Notes under the pieces: generated by a model | What the model was told of the DNA's origin: nothing | The model's database searches: none | Seen by the model: only the letters and a program-made list of their open reading frames with translations | Made by a program: the position numbers and the translations under genes | Shown: positions 43,998 to 52,277 of the stretch, piece by piece | Position numbering within the stretch: the first letter of the stretch is position 1 | Layout: every line of letters begins with the position of its first letter | DNA from: Haloarcula sp. CBA1127 | GTDB taxonomy: Archaea; Halobacteriota; Halobacteria; Halobacteriales; Haloarculaceae | DNA: 64,000 bases | Assembly: GCF_001485575.1 (NCBI RefSeq) | Contig: NZ_BCNB01000006.1 | Location: 2,108,001 to 2,172,000 of the forward strand | Direction: 5' to 3'

Positions 43998-44121
43998 CTA
44001 CTGCTCGGATGCTTAATTAGCGCATATTCGGGGCTATAAACGCCCAAAAACAGTATATAGGTTCTTTATCGAATTTCTTTCCCACAACGGACCTATTGCC
44101 CTGAAGGGTACTATCTCCGCT

Positions 44122-44319
44122 TCAGTTCACAATCTCGGCGATACGCTGGGGTTCTCCCGACAGCGCGGGTTCCGGTTCGACCATCTGCAGCACTTCGTGG
44201 TCGGTCACGTCGGGATACGACTTCTGGATGGCGTCCTCGATGAGGGCTTTTTCGAGGCGGAACTCGGTTCCCTCGTAGACGACATCTACGCCCTGTTCGT
44301 CGAACGACAGTACAGTCAT
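44122..44319 (-). CDS. Small conserved haloarchaeal protein (DUF5800-like)
   Basis: This 65-residue acidic protein begins MTVLSFDEQGVDVVYEGTEF. A short beta hairpin is followed by a helix (EKALIEDAIQKSYP) and EVLQMVEPEPALSGEPQRIAEIV. I recall near-identical small proteins in other haloarchaea, probably listed as DUF5800, but cannot verify the number. No function is known. TTTTATTCG centred about 26 bases before the ATG at 44319 is a strong leaderless promoter, which supports this start over an upstream in-frame ATG at 44412. Confidence 0.8.
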   Translation of the reverse strand: MTVLSFDEQGVDVVYEGTEFRLEKALIEDAIQKSYPDVTDHEVLQMVEPEPALSGEPQRIAEIVN

Positions 44320-44424
44320 GCCGCGAATTACGCACGGCACGAATAAAAGGATAGTCTCTCGCGCGGCCGCGCAGGCCCGGCGACTGCCCGGCAAAACGCG
44401 TGGCCGGGCCACTCGTCAGAGCCG

Positions 44425-45063
44425 TTACGAGTCGCCGTCGCTGCCGACTCGGATGACCTGCAGTAGGGAGTACACCGGGACGCCGCGGATGTCACCGACG
44501 CCGCGCTTGTCAGCTAGCACGACGCAGGCCACGGGATTGCCGCCCTGTTCGTGGATCGCATCGATGGTTTCCCCCATCGTCTTGCCGCTCGTAATAGTGT
44601 CGTCGACGACGTAGCAGTCTCGGTTCCGGATCTGCGCGAAGTTCCGGGAGAACGAGCCATCGCTGGTCTCGCTCTCGTCGTCGTCCCACTGGTGTTTGGT
44701 CGGGGCGTACGTCCCGAGGTCGGTTTCCAGTTCCCGCGCAACGGTCGTCGCAAGCGGCGCGCCGGCCTTCTCGATGCCGATGGTAAGGTCCACATCGTCG
44801 CCTTTCTTTGAGAGCAGGTCCGCCATCGCCGCACCCGTGTGGTACAGCCGGTTGCTGTCACGACCGACGGCGGACCAGTCGACGTGGATGTCGTGGGGAC
44901 CGCCGTCGTCGCTCGTCTCCGGTTCCGTGCCGGTGCCGCTGCGTTCGACAAGCCAACTCGCCGTCTCCCGGGAGACGTTGAGTTCATCAGCAATCTCGCC
45001 CTTAGAGAGGCCACGCTGTGCCAGGTCGGACGCGCTGTCGACGAGGTCGTCGATATTCTTCAT
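44425..45063 (-). CDS. gfcR: GfcR, PRTase-fold regulator of glucose metabolism
   Basis: This 212-residue protein combines an N-terminal helix-turn-helix (LAQRGLSKGEIADELNVSRETASWLVER, about 13-40) with an orotate phosphoribosyltransferase-like domain. The PRPP loop is CYVVDDTITSGKTMGETI, and GIEKAGAPLATTVARELE lies earlier. It was long annotated as PyrE-like. In Haloferax volcanii GfcR activates genes of the semiphosphorylative Entner-Doudoroff pathway. Its presence next to a sugar importer and glucose dehydrogenase fits. TATTAAATCC about 27 bases upstream is its TATA box, with a dyad further upstream at 45122. Confidence 0.92.
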   Translation of the reverse strand: MKNIDDLVDSASDLAQRGLSKGEIADELNVSRETASWLVERSGTGTEPETSDDGGPHDIHVDWSAVGRDSNRLYHTGAAMADLLSKKGDDVDLTIGIEKAGAPLATTVARELETDLGTYAPTKHQWDDDESETSDGSFSRNFAQIRNRDCYVVDDTITSGKTMGETIDAIHEQGGNPVACVVLADKRGVGDIRGVPVYSLLQVIRVGSDGDS

Positions 45064-45393
45064 ACCATCATCTCCGTGTGCGAGGATTTAATAGGCAGTG
45101 TTCTTCACCCACCAAAATCTATTTACAACAGTCATTGTACTAATCTATTGGCTGGGTACACTCTCCCTGCTATCCGGGGCCAGGTGGCAATCCCGTCAGG
45201 TCACCAGCATCCCCATCCCAACCCGGCCGACGCCAACCGTCTGTCACACAGCATGGTTGTCCGCGGGACCGCACGCACCAGCGGTCAGGCGGGATTCTCC
45301 CGCTCTTTGCCGTCCATCGTCTCTCTAGGTCGAACCCGAATAGCGTCTTGAACACCAGACCTGACACCGGTTCGGCCGTTCAGTGTGTCTGGT
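45064..45393. other. Noncoding stretch upstream of gfcR
   Basis: These 330 bases contain the gfcR TATA box (about 45085-45094), the TACAA-N6-TTGTA dyad, and a perfect short hairpin GCGGGA-TTC-TCCCGC (45289-45303). Short open frames here show no protein-like composition. I see no gene in it. Confidence 0.5.
45122..45140 (-). promoter_or_regulatory. Candidate operator upstream of gfcR
   Basis: TTTACAACAGTCATTGTAC contains the perfect dyad TACAA-N6-TTGTA about 30 bases upstream of the gfcR TATA box. It agrees at 14 of 19 positions with the motif before the aldo/keto reductase at 46302. Confidence 0.4.
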
Positions 45394-46269
45394 TCAGTTG
45401 TCGTCCACTTCAAAGGTGTAGAGTCGCTGCTCGCAGGTCGGACAGACGAGCGTCTCGTCGGGGTCCTGACGCGGGCCCAGATGGCCGCCACAGCACGACA
45501 CCGACGACGACTCGACCAGCTCGGAGCCACACACCGGGCACCTATCGAGAAACATCCGGAAGGCCTCTGCACCGGCGATTCTGAGCCGTTCGTCGTTGAG
45601 ACGCTCGCCAAGGACCTCGTACGCTGCAAGCTCGGCGACGACGACCGGACGAGGCAGGAGCTGTTTGTGCTCGGAACCGAGCACGACCCATTCCGCGTCG
45701 TCGACGTACGGCTCCGCGTGCCCGACCTGCTCCAGCGACGCCTGCAGTGTCGTCGAGAGTGCCTCAAGTGATTCCGCTGCCAGTTCGTCCATCCGGTCGT
45801 GCCAGGCAGTGTCGACGGTTGCTTCGGGAAACAGCCGTTCGCCCTCGAGTTCGATGACGCCGGCTGCCGAGAGTTCCCGGAGGATGGTTTCGCCGTCCAG
45901 GTCCACGTCCTCGGCCAGCGAGTCACGCTCCTCGTGGGCCATGGCTTCCTGCGTTGCCGCGTCGTGTGCTGGCTCCCCGTGGAACCACTCGTCGGGGACC
46001 GGTGACGCCGCCACCAACCGCGGGGCAAATTCGGGCGTGTACGGAACCAGATACCCCCGAAGGTAGACCACCGCGACGCCGACAACGCCGACCAGCAGGC
46101 TCGCCCGCTGACGGTTGCGTGCGCGCAAGAACATGACAGCGATTCCAACGAGCCCCAGATTCAGGATTGTACACGGCCAGCATCTGTTCGGTCCGGTGTA
46201 GGACTCGTCGCTGAGGGTTTCGAGTACTCCCATCGGGTCAGATTCCTGCGGTGCGGGTTCCCGGCTCAT
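45394..46269 (-). CDS. Membrane protein with C-terminal zinc ribbons, unknown function
   Basis: This 291-residue protein has two N-terminal membrane helices (LNLGLVGIAVMFLRARN and ASLLVGVVGVAVVYLRGYLV) with a CWPC motif just before the first. A mostly helical acidic domain (about 70-225) is followed by a C-terminal pair of CxxC motifs (CPVCGSEL and CPTCEQRL) with an SCCGGH between them, a zinc-binding module. I do not recognise the family. The start at 46269 has a TATA-like AGAATTTTGG about 28 bases upstream; 46233 is an alternative that lies just before the helices. It shares a short divergent promoter with the aldo/keto reductase. Confidence 0.7.
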   Translation of the reverse strand: MSREPAPQESDPMGVLETLSDESYTGPNRCWPCTILNLGLVGIAVMFLRARNRQRASLLVGVVGVAVVYLRGYLVPYTPEFAPRLVAASPVPDEWFHGEPAHDAATQEAMAHEERDSLAEDVDLDGETILRELSAAGVIELEGERLFPEATVDTAWHDRMDELAAESLEALSTTLQASLEQVGHAEPYVDDAEWVVLGSEHKQLLPRPVVVAELAAYEVLGERLNDERLRIAGAEAFRMFLDRCPVCGSELVESSSVSCCGGHLGPRQDPDETLVCPTCEQRLYTFEVDDN

Positions 46270-46301
46270 GTTCGGACGACGATATGCAGTCCCAAAATTC
46301 T

Positions 46302-46320
46302 TTAACAACAGCTGTGGTAC
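46302..46320 (+). promoter_or_regulatory. Candidate operator between aldo/keto reductase and zinc-ribbon genes
   Basis: TTAACAACAGCTGTGGTAC lies 9-27 bases before the aldo/keto reductase ATG and overlaps its presumed TATA region (TTCTTTAAC, about 46298-46306). It shares 16 of 17 core bases with the site before the sugar importer at 48623. Its position suggests repression. Confidence 0.5.
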
Positions 46321-46328
46321 AAAGTGTC

Positions 46329-47318
46329 ATGAGCGATTCGCCGGTGACATACACCACGCTCGGGTCGACAGGGCTCGACGTGTCTGAACTCTGTCTCGGA
46401 ACGATGAACTTCGGGAGTGCGGAGCCCTGGATGCTAAACGACGAGACCGAGAGCCGCCGGATACTCGAACGGGCGCTCGATCTTGGTATCAACTTCTTCG
46501 ATACAGCCAACGCGTACTCGAACGGCGAGAGCGAGCGGATTCTGGGCAGTGCGCTCGACTCCGCTCGCCGCGGCGAACTGGTCCTGGCATCGAAGGTGTA
46601 CTTCGATATGCACGACGGGCCGAACGGGAGCGGGCTCTCGAAGAAACACATCATCGACCAGTGTCACGCCACGCTGGACCGCCTCGGCGTCGACTATCTC
46701 GACCTCTACCAGATCCACCGGTGGGACGAGGACACGCCCATTGAGGAGACACTGGACGCGCTGACGTATCTCGTCGACGAGGGGCTGGTCCGCTATATCG
46801 GCGCGAGCACGATGGCAAACTGGAAGTTCCAGAAGGCGCTGTACACCGCGGATATCGAGGGGTACGAGCGGTTCGTCTCGATGCAACCGGAGTACAACGC
46901 TGTCGACCGGCACGAGGAGGCGAACCTCCTCCCCGTCTGCGAGATAGAGGGGGTCGGTGTCATTCCGTGGTCGCCGCTGGCCGGCGGCTTCCTCGCCGGA
47001 AAGTACGACCGCGACGAGGACCTATCCGAGGGGCGGGCGAGTACGGACGAGTACACGGCAAACCGGTTCAGCGACGAAAACTGGGCGGTTCTCGACGAGG
47101 TGCAGGCGATTGCTGACACGAAGGACGCAACGCCGGCACAGGTCAGCCTGGCGTGGCTCTGCCAGCAGGACGTCGTCGACGCGCCGATAATCGGCCCGCG
47201 GACGATGGACCACCTGGAGGAGAACGTCGGTGCACTCGATGTCGACCTGACCGACGAGGAGTGTGCCCGAATCGAAGCCCCAAAACAGCCACAGTGGCCG
47301 GTCGAGGGTAAGGACTGA
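46329..47318 (+). CDS. Aldo/keto reductase
   Basis: This 329-residue (beta/alpha)8 oxidoreductase is NADP-dependent by family. The catalytic tetrad is visible: Asp and Tyr in INFFDTANAYSNGESE, Lys in LVLASKVYF and His in DLYQIHRWDEDTPIEETL. Cofactor-binding segments are IGASTMANW, VIPWSPLAGGFLAGKY and PIIGPRTMDHLEENV. It resembles the YajO/potassium-channel-beta-subunit-like branch of general aldehyde or sugar reductases. The TrmB-family regulator follows 60 bases later. The same operator-like motif is found before this gene and the sugar importer, so its substrate may be derived from the imported sugar. Confidence 0.88.
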   Translation: MSDSPVTYTTLGSTGLDVSELCLGTMNFGSAEPWMLNDETESRRILERALDLGINFFDTANAYSNGESERILGSALDSARRGELVLASKVYFDMHDGPNGSGLSKKHIIDQCHATLDRLGVDYLDLYQIHRWDEDTPIEETLDALTYLVDEGLVRYIGASTMANWKFQKALYTADIEGYERFVSMQPEYNAVDRHEEANLLPVCEIEGVGVIPWSPLAGGFLAGKYDRDEDLSEGRASTDEYTANRFSDENWAVLDEVQAIADTKDATPAQVSLAWLCQQDVVDAPIIGPRTMDHLEENVGALDVDLTDEECARIEAPKQPQWPVEGKD

Positions 47319-47378
47319 CCGTTGACTTCGATAGATAACCATGCACGTTAACTGCGTTCTCAGTTTCCCTGTACACAC

Positions 47379-48455
47379 ATGGACGACAGCGAACTAACCG
47401 ATGTCCTCGAAGATGCCGGTCTCTCCCCGTACCAGGCGGAGGCCTACGTGGCGTTGCTTGGGCTGGGGACCGCATCGGCGACCGACATCGCGGACTCCTG
47501 TGACGTTCCGGACCCGCGGATTTACGACGTACTCCGGGACCTGGAAACGAAGGGGTATATCGAGACGTTCCAGCAGGACAGCCTGACCGCCCGCGCCCGC
47601 AACCCAGATGTAGTCCTTGAAGACCTGCGGTCCCGGTCGAGCAAGTACCTCGACGCAGCAGAGACGATCGAAGAGCGCTGGAACCAGCCCGAGATATCCG
47701 ACCACGAGGTCAGTATCGTCAAGCGGTTCGAAACGGTCGTCAGCCGAGCCCGGGAGCTCATCGAAACAGCCGAAAACCAGATTCAGGTCGGTGTGGACCC
47801 GGAGCAGTTCTACGCGGTTCGTGAGGAACTCATTGCCGCCCACGACCGCGGCGTGAATATCAAACTCAGCATCTGCACGGGTGCTGGTGAGGACGTACCG
47901 CCGCTTTCCGACATCGAAGGCACCTGTACGGAGGCCCGGAACCGCGAGATTCCAGCCCCGTTTTTCGTGCTGGTCGACCGGACCTGGACGTGTTTTGCAC
48001 CCCACCACGACTCAGTCAACGAGTACGGCGTGCTGGTCAAGGACCGGACCCACACTTACGTCTTCCACTGGTTCTTCCTGACCTGTCTCTGGGAGATCTG
48101 GGACACACTGTACACCGAGCGGACGCCGGAAACCCCGACGACGTACGTCGACCTCCGCCACGCCGTCCGGGACATCGAACCGCTGTTGAACGAAGACGCG
48201 ACTATCGAGGCCGTCATTGTGGGGTACGACACGGAAACGAAAGAGTCGGTTGAGCTGATAGGGCAGGTCACCGACATCGACTACACCGGGAGTAGCATCG
48301 GTCGGAAGGACCCCGTCCCACTGGCACAACTGGCCGGTCGAATCAGTGCGACGCTGGTTACCGACGACGGGACGTACGAAGTCGGTGGCTGGGGGGCCGT
48401 CATCGAGGAAGTCGAAGCTACCGAAATTACGATTACGAACGTCGAGTACGAGTAA
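47379..48455 (+). CDS. TrmB-family sugar-sensing transcriptional regulator (first copy)
   Basis: This 358-residue regulator has an N-terminal winged helix (LEDAGLSPYQAEAYVALLGLGTASATDIADSCDVPDPRIYDVLRDLETKGYI, about 8-60), a coiled linker, and a C-terminal TrmB sugar-binding domain. The domain starts at VSRARELIETAENQIQVGVDP and includes APFFVLVDRTWTCFAPHH and HWFFLTCLWEIWDTLY. TrmB proteins bind sugars and activate or repress transport and glycolytic genes. It sits between an aldo/keto reductase and a sugar ABC importer that share an operator-like motif, making it the best candidate for the local regulator. The protein is 28% of the way diverged by eye from no named copy I can cite, so the ligand is left open. 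Confidence 0.88.
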   Translation: MDDSELTDVLEDAGLSPYQAEAYVALLGLGTASATDIADSCDVPDPRIYDVLRDLETKGYIETFQQDSLTARARNPDVVLEDLRSRSSKYLDAAETIEERWNQPEISDHEVSIVKRFETVVSRARELIETAENQIQVGVDPEQFYAVREELIAAHDRGVNIKLSICTGAGEDVPPLSDIEGTCTEARNREIPAPFFVLVDRTWTCFAPHHDSVNEYGVLVKDRTHTYVFHWFFLTCLWEIWDTLYTERTPETPTTYVDLRHAVRDIEPLLNEDATIEAVIVGYDTETKESVELIGQVTDIDYTGSSIGRKDPVPLAQLAGRISATLVTDDGTYEVGGWGAVIEEVEATEITITNVEYE

Positions 48456-48522
48456 CGAGACGCTGCTTTCTCAGGGTGGCTAAACTCCCCCTCAGTTTAC
48501 GCGTTTAAGACTCTCTGTGTGG

Positions 48523-48536
48523 CAAACAGCTGTTTG
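48523..48536 (+). promoter_or_regulatory. Perfect 14-bp palindrome upstream of the sugar importer
   Basis: CAAACAGCTGTTTG is self-complementary. It lies about 150 bases before the binding-protein gene, in an AT-rich stretch that also contains TATATATACTG (near 48548-48558) and GATTTATACAG. Confidence 0.45.
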
Positions 48537-48622
48537 ACCTATCCGTGCGTATATATACTGAAAGATTTATACAGTGGCGAATAGTCAATAAAGTATCACT
48601 ATCGCCGGGCTGCCGACGGTAA

Positions 48623-48642
48623 TTAACAACACCTGTGGTTAA
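48623..48642 (+). promoter_or_regulatory. Candidate operator before the sugar ABC importer
   Basis: TTAACAACACCTGTGGTTAA is a near-palindrome (16 of 20 positions symmetric, with perfect TTAAC/GTTAA ends). It lies directly upstream of the TATA-like ACCTTTAAGG (48651-48660), the position expected for an activator. It matches the site at 46302. Confidence 0.55.
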
Positions 48643-48650
48643 TTATGGAC

Positions 48651-48660
48651 AACCTTTAAG
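48651..48660 (+). promoter_or_regulatory. TATA-like box of the sugar importer operon
   Basis: ACCTTTAAGG is centred about 32 bases before the ATG at 48688, implying a very short leader. Confidence 0.5.
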
Positions 48661-48687
48661 GTGTGTCCGGGATAGCTCAGAATAGAT

Positions 48688-50211
48688 ATGTCGGACAATG
48701 GCACAAGCGGCGAGCGGAACTCAACAGGCGTCTCCCGGCGACGGTTCGTCCGTGCTGCCGGAGCAGCAGGTGTCGTCGGTGGACTGGCAGGCTGTGCTGA
48801 CTTCGTCGGTGGTGGCGACGGCGGCGACGGGAGTGACGGTGGCTCGACTGACGACGGTAGCAGTGGCGAGACGACGACGGTCCAGTGGGGCTTCGACCCG
48901 GTGGCCGTCCAGAACAACGGCGACGCAATCAAGCAGGCACTCCACGACAACGGCCTGCCGGACTCCATCGAAATCGAATTCGTCCCGCGTGACCAAGACA
49001 CCGGAGCGGCTCGGTCGAACTACAACCGACTGCTCTCGGCCAGCGAGACGAACCCGGACATGTTCCTGATGGACAACGGCTGGACGAATATCTTCATCCA
49101 GCGGGGCCAACTCCAGAACCTCTCGCAGACGCTGCCGGAGGAACTGCTCACGGACGTGTCGGACAACTACTTCTCGGCGTTCACGGACACGGCCCGGAAC
49201 CCGAGCAGCGGTGACCTCTTCGGCGTTCCGGTGTTCCCGGACTTCCCGACGATGCAGTACCGCAAGGACCTCGTTGAGGACGCCGGCTACAGCCCCGAAA
49301 GCAACAACTGGGCGACCGAGCCGATGACGTGGGAGGAGTGGTCGAACATCGCCGCGGACACCTACGACAACGCTGACGTTGACTTCGGCTTCACCACCCA
49401 GTGGGACATCTACGAGGGGACCTCCTGCTGTACGTTCAACGAGGTCATGTCCTCGTGGGGCGGCGCGTACTTCGGCGGCCGCGACAACCTCTTTGGGCCG
49501 ATTGGCGAGCGCCCAATCACGGTCAACAACGAAGAGGTCATCAACTCCCTGAACATGATGCGGAAGTTCGTCCACGACGAGGAGTTCGACGGGCAGTTCG
49601 AGGGCTACGGTGGCGGCTTTACCCCGACCGAAATCCTCGGCTGGAAGGAAGAAGACGCTCGCGCGCCGTTCGTCAACGGCAACGCCGTCTTCCATCGGAA
49701 CTGGCCCTACTCGCTGGCACTCGGCGGCCGAAATCCCGAGGAAACCGATGACCCGGCGCTCGGCGAGAACCTCGGTGCGATGCCCATCCCGTACGCCGTG
49801 CCCGAGAGCGATGCCGCACAGCCCGGTACAGGTGGCTCCACGGCTGCCCTCGGTGGCTGGCACATGACGGTCAACCCCAACAGCGAGCAGCTAGACGCCG
49901 TGACGAAGGTCATTCGCGCCGCCATGGAGCCGGACTTCCAGCTCACGCTGCTGTCCGTTCAGGGCTGGCTGCCGCCGCGGCCTGAACTGTTCAACTCCAG
50001 CGAAGCCCAGAACGTGCCCGTCGTTGGCCGGTACATGGATACGCTGCAGGTCGCTGGTAACAACACGATGCCGCGCCCGGTGACGGCTGTCTGGAGCGAT
50101 CAGTCCAGCAAGATCGCACAGCAAGCAAACCGCGCAGTCGGGCAGGAAGCCTCCTCGGCCGACGCGATGGCGACACTCGAGTCCTCGCTCGAATCGACAG
50201 AACAGACCTGA
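48688..50211 (+). CDS. Sugar ABC transporter substrate-binding lipoprotein (Tat)
   Basis: This 507-residue extracellular solute-binding protein of the sugar (family 1, maltose-type) class captures sugar outside the membrane. It has a twin-arginine signal (SRRRFVRAAGAAGVVGGLAGC) with a lipobox Cys at about 36, a Gly/Asp/Ser linker, and a two-lobe binding domain. Segments include NPDMFLMDNGWTNIFIQRGQL, DLFGVPVFPDFPTMQYRKDL and NGNAVFHRNWPYSLALGG. The many aromatic residues (Trp and Tyr) fit a carbohydrate pocket. It is first in an operon with two permeases and the ATPase. The sugar cannot be named from sequence. Confidence 0.9.
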   Translation: MSDNGTSGERNSTGVSRRRFVRAAGAAGVVGGLAGCADFVGGGDGGDGSDGGSTDDGSSGETTTVQWGFDPVAVQNNGDAIKQALHDNGLPDSIEIEFVPRDQDTGAARSNYNRLLSASETNPDMFLMDNGWTNIFIQRGQLQNLSQTLPEELLTDVSDNYFSAFTDTARNPSSGDLFGVPVFPDFPTMQYRKDLVEDAGYSPESNNWATEPMTWEEWSNIAADTYDNADVDFGFTTQWDIYEGTSCCTFNEVMSSWGGAYFGGRDNLFGPIGERPITVNNEEVINSLNMMRKFVHDEEFDGQFEGYGGGFTPTEILGWKEEDARAPFVNGNAVFHRNWPYSLALGGRNPEETDDPALGENLGAMPIPYAVPESDAAQPGTGGSTAALGGWHMTVNPNSEQLDAVTKVIRAAMEPDFQLTLLSVQGWLPPRPELFNSSEAQNVPVVGRYMDTLQVAGNNTMPRPVTAVWSDQSSKIAQQANRAVGQEASSADAMATLESSLESTEQT

Positions 50212-50243
50212 AGCCACAGGCAAGCGTTACAAGACCACCCCTG

Positions 50244-50283
50244 TGATTATTTACCATGACACATTCAAACGACGGACGGAGGT
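50244..50283 (+). promoter_or_regulatory. Internal TATA-like box and strong Shine-Dalgarno before the first permease
   Basis: GATTATTTACC (about 50245-50255) could be an internal promoter. GGAGGT at 50278-50283, six bases before the ATG at 50290, is the best ribosome-binding site in the operon. The gap of 78 bases after the binding-protein gene may allow different levels of binding protein and permease. Confidence 0.5.
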
Positions 50284-50289
50284 AACCGA

Positions 50290-51270
50290 ATGAGCACAGA
50301 AACCGGCCGTGAATCCAGACGCTCGGGGGCACTCGTCAGCGTGATGCGCTGGATGGAGAACCTCAGCGACACGCAGTACGCGTATCTGCTGTTGATTCCC
50401 GTGTTCGTGCTTCTGGGTGTCGTCGCGCTGTACCCGCTGTTGCGGACCTTCGAGCTGTCGCTGTTCGCGCTCTCGGCGGACTTTTCGAGCACTAACTTCG
50501 TCGGCGCTGGGAACTACGTTGAGCTGTTCACCGGCGGGAAGAACCGGTACCTACCGGGCGGAACGACGTTCCTTCCTGAAGGATTTGGCTTAGGTGCATT
50601 ACTGAACAGCGCCCTCGTCGTCACGATAATCTTCGCTGTCACAAGTGTGCTGTTCGAGACGCTCATCGGTCTCGGACAGGCGCTCATCCTCGATCAAGAT
50701 TTCTACGGTCGACGGTGGATTCGCGCGGCTATCATCATTCCGTGGGCTGTCCCCGTCGTCATCCAGGGGATAATCTTCTTCCTGATGTTCAATTCGAACG
50801 TCGGGTTCCTGACGCCACCGCTCGCTGACCTCGGATTGCTCGCGCCGACGAACACGCTCAACGACACGGCAAGTGCGACGTTTATCATCATCGTCGCCGA
50901 CATCTGGAAGACGTCGGCGTTCATGGCCTTGCTCATTCTGGCGGGGCTCCAGAGCATCGACCGGGGCCTGTACGACGTGGCGAAGGTCGCCGGCGCGACG
51001 AAATGGCAGCAGTTCAAGCTCATCACGTTCCCGCTCATCCTGCCGACTATCGGCGTTGCCGTGCTGTTCCGGTCGGTACAAGCGATGCGAGTGTACGGCA
51101 TCATCGATACGGTGTCGAGCTGTACCGTCGTGCCGTCGCTGTCGTGTATGGTCGTCGCGACGTTCACTACCCGCGAGGGGACGTCCGCGGCCATCGCGTT
51201 CGTGACGGCCGCGATTATCGGCATCGTCGTGATGGGACTCATCGCCTGGCAAGGGGAGGACGCGATCTAA
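50290..51270 (+). CDS. Sugar ABC transporter permease (MalF-like)
   Basis: This 326-residue inner permease of the binding-protein-dependent transport family has about six transmembrane segments. The EAA loop that contacts the ATPase is seen as GLYDVAKVAGATKWQQFKLITFPLILPT (about 215-245). It pairs with the next gene, separated by one base, to form the heterodimeric channel. The N-terminal cytoplasmic segment is short. A late loop carries two cysteines (SSCTVVPSLSCMVVA), which is uncommon for the family. Confidence 0.9.
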   Translation: MSTETGRESRRSGALVSVMRWMENLSDTQYAYLLLIPVFVLLGVVALYPLLRTFELSLFALSADFSSTNFVGAGNYVELFTGGKNRYLPGGTTFLPEGFGLGALLNSALVVTIIFAVTSVLFETLIGLGQALILDQDFYGRRWIRAAIIIPWAVPVVIQGIIFFLMFNSNVGFLTPPLADLGLLAPTNTLNDTASATFIIIVADIWKTSAFMALLILAGLQSIDRGLYDVAKVAGATKWQQFKLITFPLILPTIGVAVLFRSVQAMRVYGIIDTVSSCTVVPSLSCMVVATFTTREGTSAAIAFVTAAIIGIVVMGLIAWQGEDAI

Positions 51271-51271
51271 C

Positions 51272-52273
51272 ATGGCTACGCCAACCGACACCCAGGAGCA
51301 GTCGAGCGACGGACCGCTACAGCGCTGGACACAGAGCGCCATCCAGAACCCGGACAAAGTGTACCGGGCGCTGTTTTACGCAGCGATGGTGTTTTTCCTG
51401 GTGACGACGCTGTTCCCCTTCTACTGGCTCGTCGTGCTGGCGGTGACCCCCGAAGGGAACCTGCTCTCTGGCAGTTTCCTCCCGACGGTCAACCTCTTCG
51501 GCGTCAGCGGGACGTTCCCGCTCCCGGTGCCGAAAGGCTTCAACCCAGGCGCGTTCGTCACGGTCTTCGAACAGGTGCCGTTCCACCTGTATATGTTGAA
51601 CAGCTTCGCACTGGCGGTCACGACGACGGTCATCGTGCTGTTCGTCGCCAGCCTCGCCGGCTACGTGTTCGGCCGACTTCGGTTCCCTGGCCGCGCACTG
51701 CTGATGCTCGGTATTCTGGCGATCAGCTACTTCCCGCCAGCCGCGTTCGTCATCCCGCTGTTTCAGGCGTTTGCCGGCAACGCGCCGATTACGGTTCCGT
51801 TCACGTCCATTCCGCTGTTTACCCCACCACGGATGCTGAACACGCCGGGTTCGATGGTGCTGCCGTTCAGTGCGTTGTTCATGCCGCTGTCCATCTTCAT
51901 CCTGACGACGTTCTACGGCCAGATTCCAGACGGACTGGAGGACGCTGCACGGGTCGAAGGAACGACGCGGCTGGGCGCGCTGTTCCGGGTCATCATGCCG
52001 CTGTCCGCGCCGGGCGTGGCGACCGCGGCCGTGCTGACGTTCATCGCCGTCTACAACGAGTACTTCTTCAGCTCGATCATGGCGACCTCGCCGGAGGCGG
52101 CGAAATGGTCGCCGATCGTCGGCGGGATTCTCAGCTACCAGACCCAGTACACGACGCAGTTCAACCTCATGGCGGCTGCGAGCATCGTCGGAGTCCTCCC
52201 CGTCGTCATCCTCGTCATCGTCGCACAGGAACGCATCGTCAGCGGACTGACCTCAGGCGCACTCAAGGAGTAA
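51272..52273 (+). CDS. Sugar ABC transporter permease (MalG-like)
   Basis: This 333-residue second permease has six transmembrane helices. The EAA loop reads GLEDAARVEGTTRLGALFRVIMPLSAPG (about 220-248). A periplasm-side equivalent insert of about 50 residues between helices 1 and 2 (GNLLSGSFLPTVNLFGVSG) is longer than average. The start is one base after the first permease stop and its stop is four bases before the ATPase, so all three are co-translated. Confidence 0.9.
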   Translation: MATPTDTQEQSSDGPLQRWTQSAIQNPDKVYRALFYAAMVFFLVTTLFPFYWLVVLAVTPEGNLLSGSFLPTVNLFGVSGTFPLPVPKGFNPGAFVTVFEQVPFHLYMLNSFALAVTTTVIVLFVASLAGYVFGRLRFPGRALLMLGILAISYFPPAAFVIPLFQAFAGNAPITVPFTSIPLFTPPRMLNTPGSMVLPFSALFMPLSIFILTTFYGQIPDGLEDAARVEGTTRLGALFRVIMPLSAPGVATAAVLTFIAVYNEYFFSSIMATSPEAAKWSPIVGGILSYQTQYTTQFNLMAAASIVGVLPVVILVIVAQERIVSGLTSGALKE

Positions 52274-52277
52274 CACA

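Noticed and set aside
45098-45328. Small plus-strand open frame upstream of gfcR
   Set aside because: Its composition (basic, Pro/Ser/His-rich after a short hydrophobic start) is unlike haloarchaeal proteins, and no ribosome-binding or family signal is seen.
45325-45350. Possible tRNA T-arm (GGGTTCGACC on the minus strand)
   Set aside because: The stem around the loop does not pair and no anticodon or acceptor arms are present nearby.
50256-50285. Ten-codon leader frame before the first permease
   Set aside because: The TATA-like box lies directly against its ATG, so the transcript would start downstream. The frame merely includes the Shine-Dalgarno sequence.
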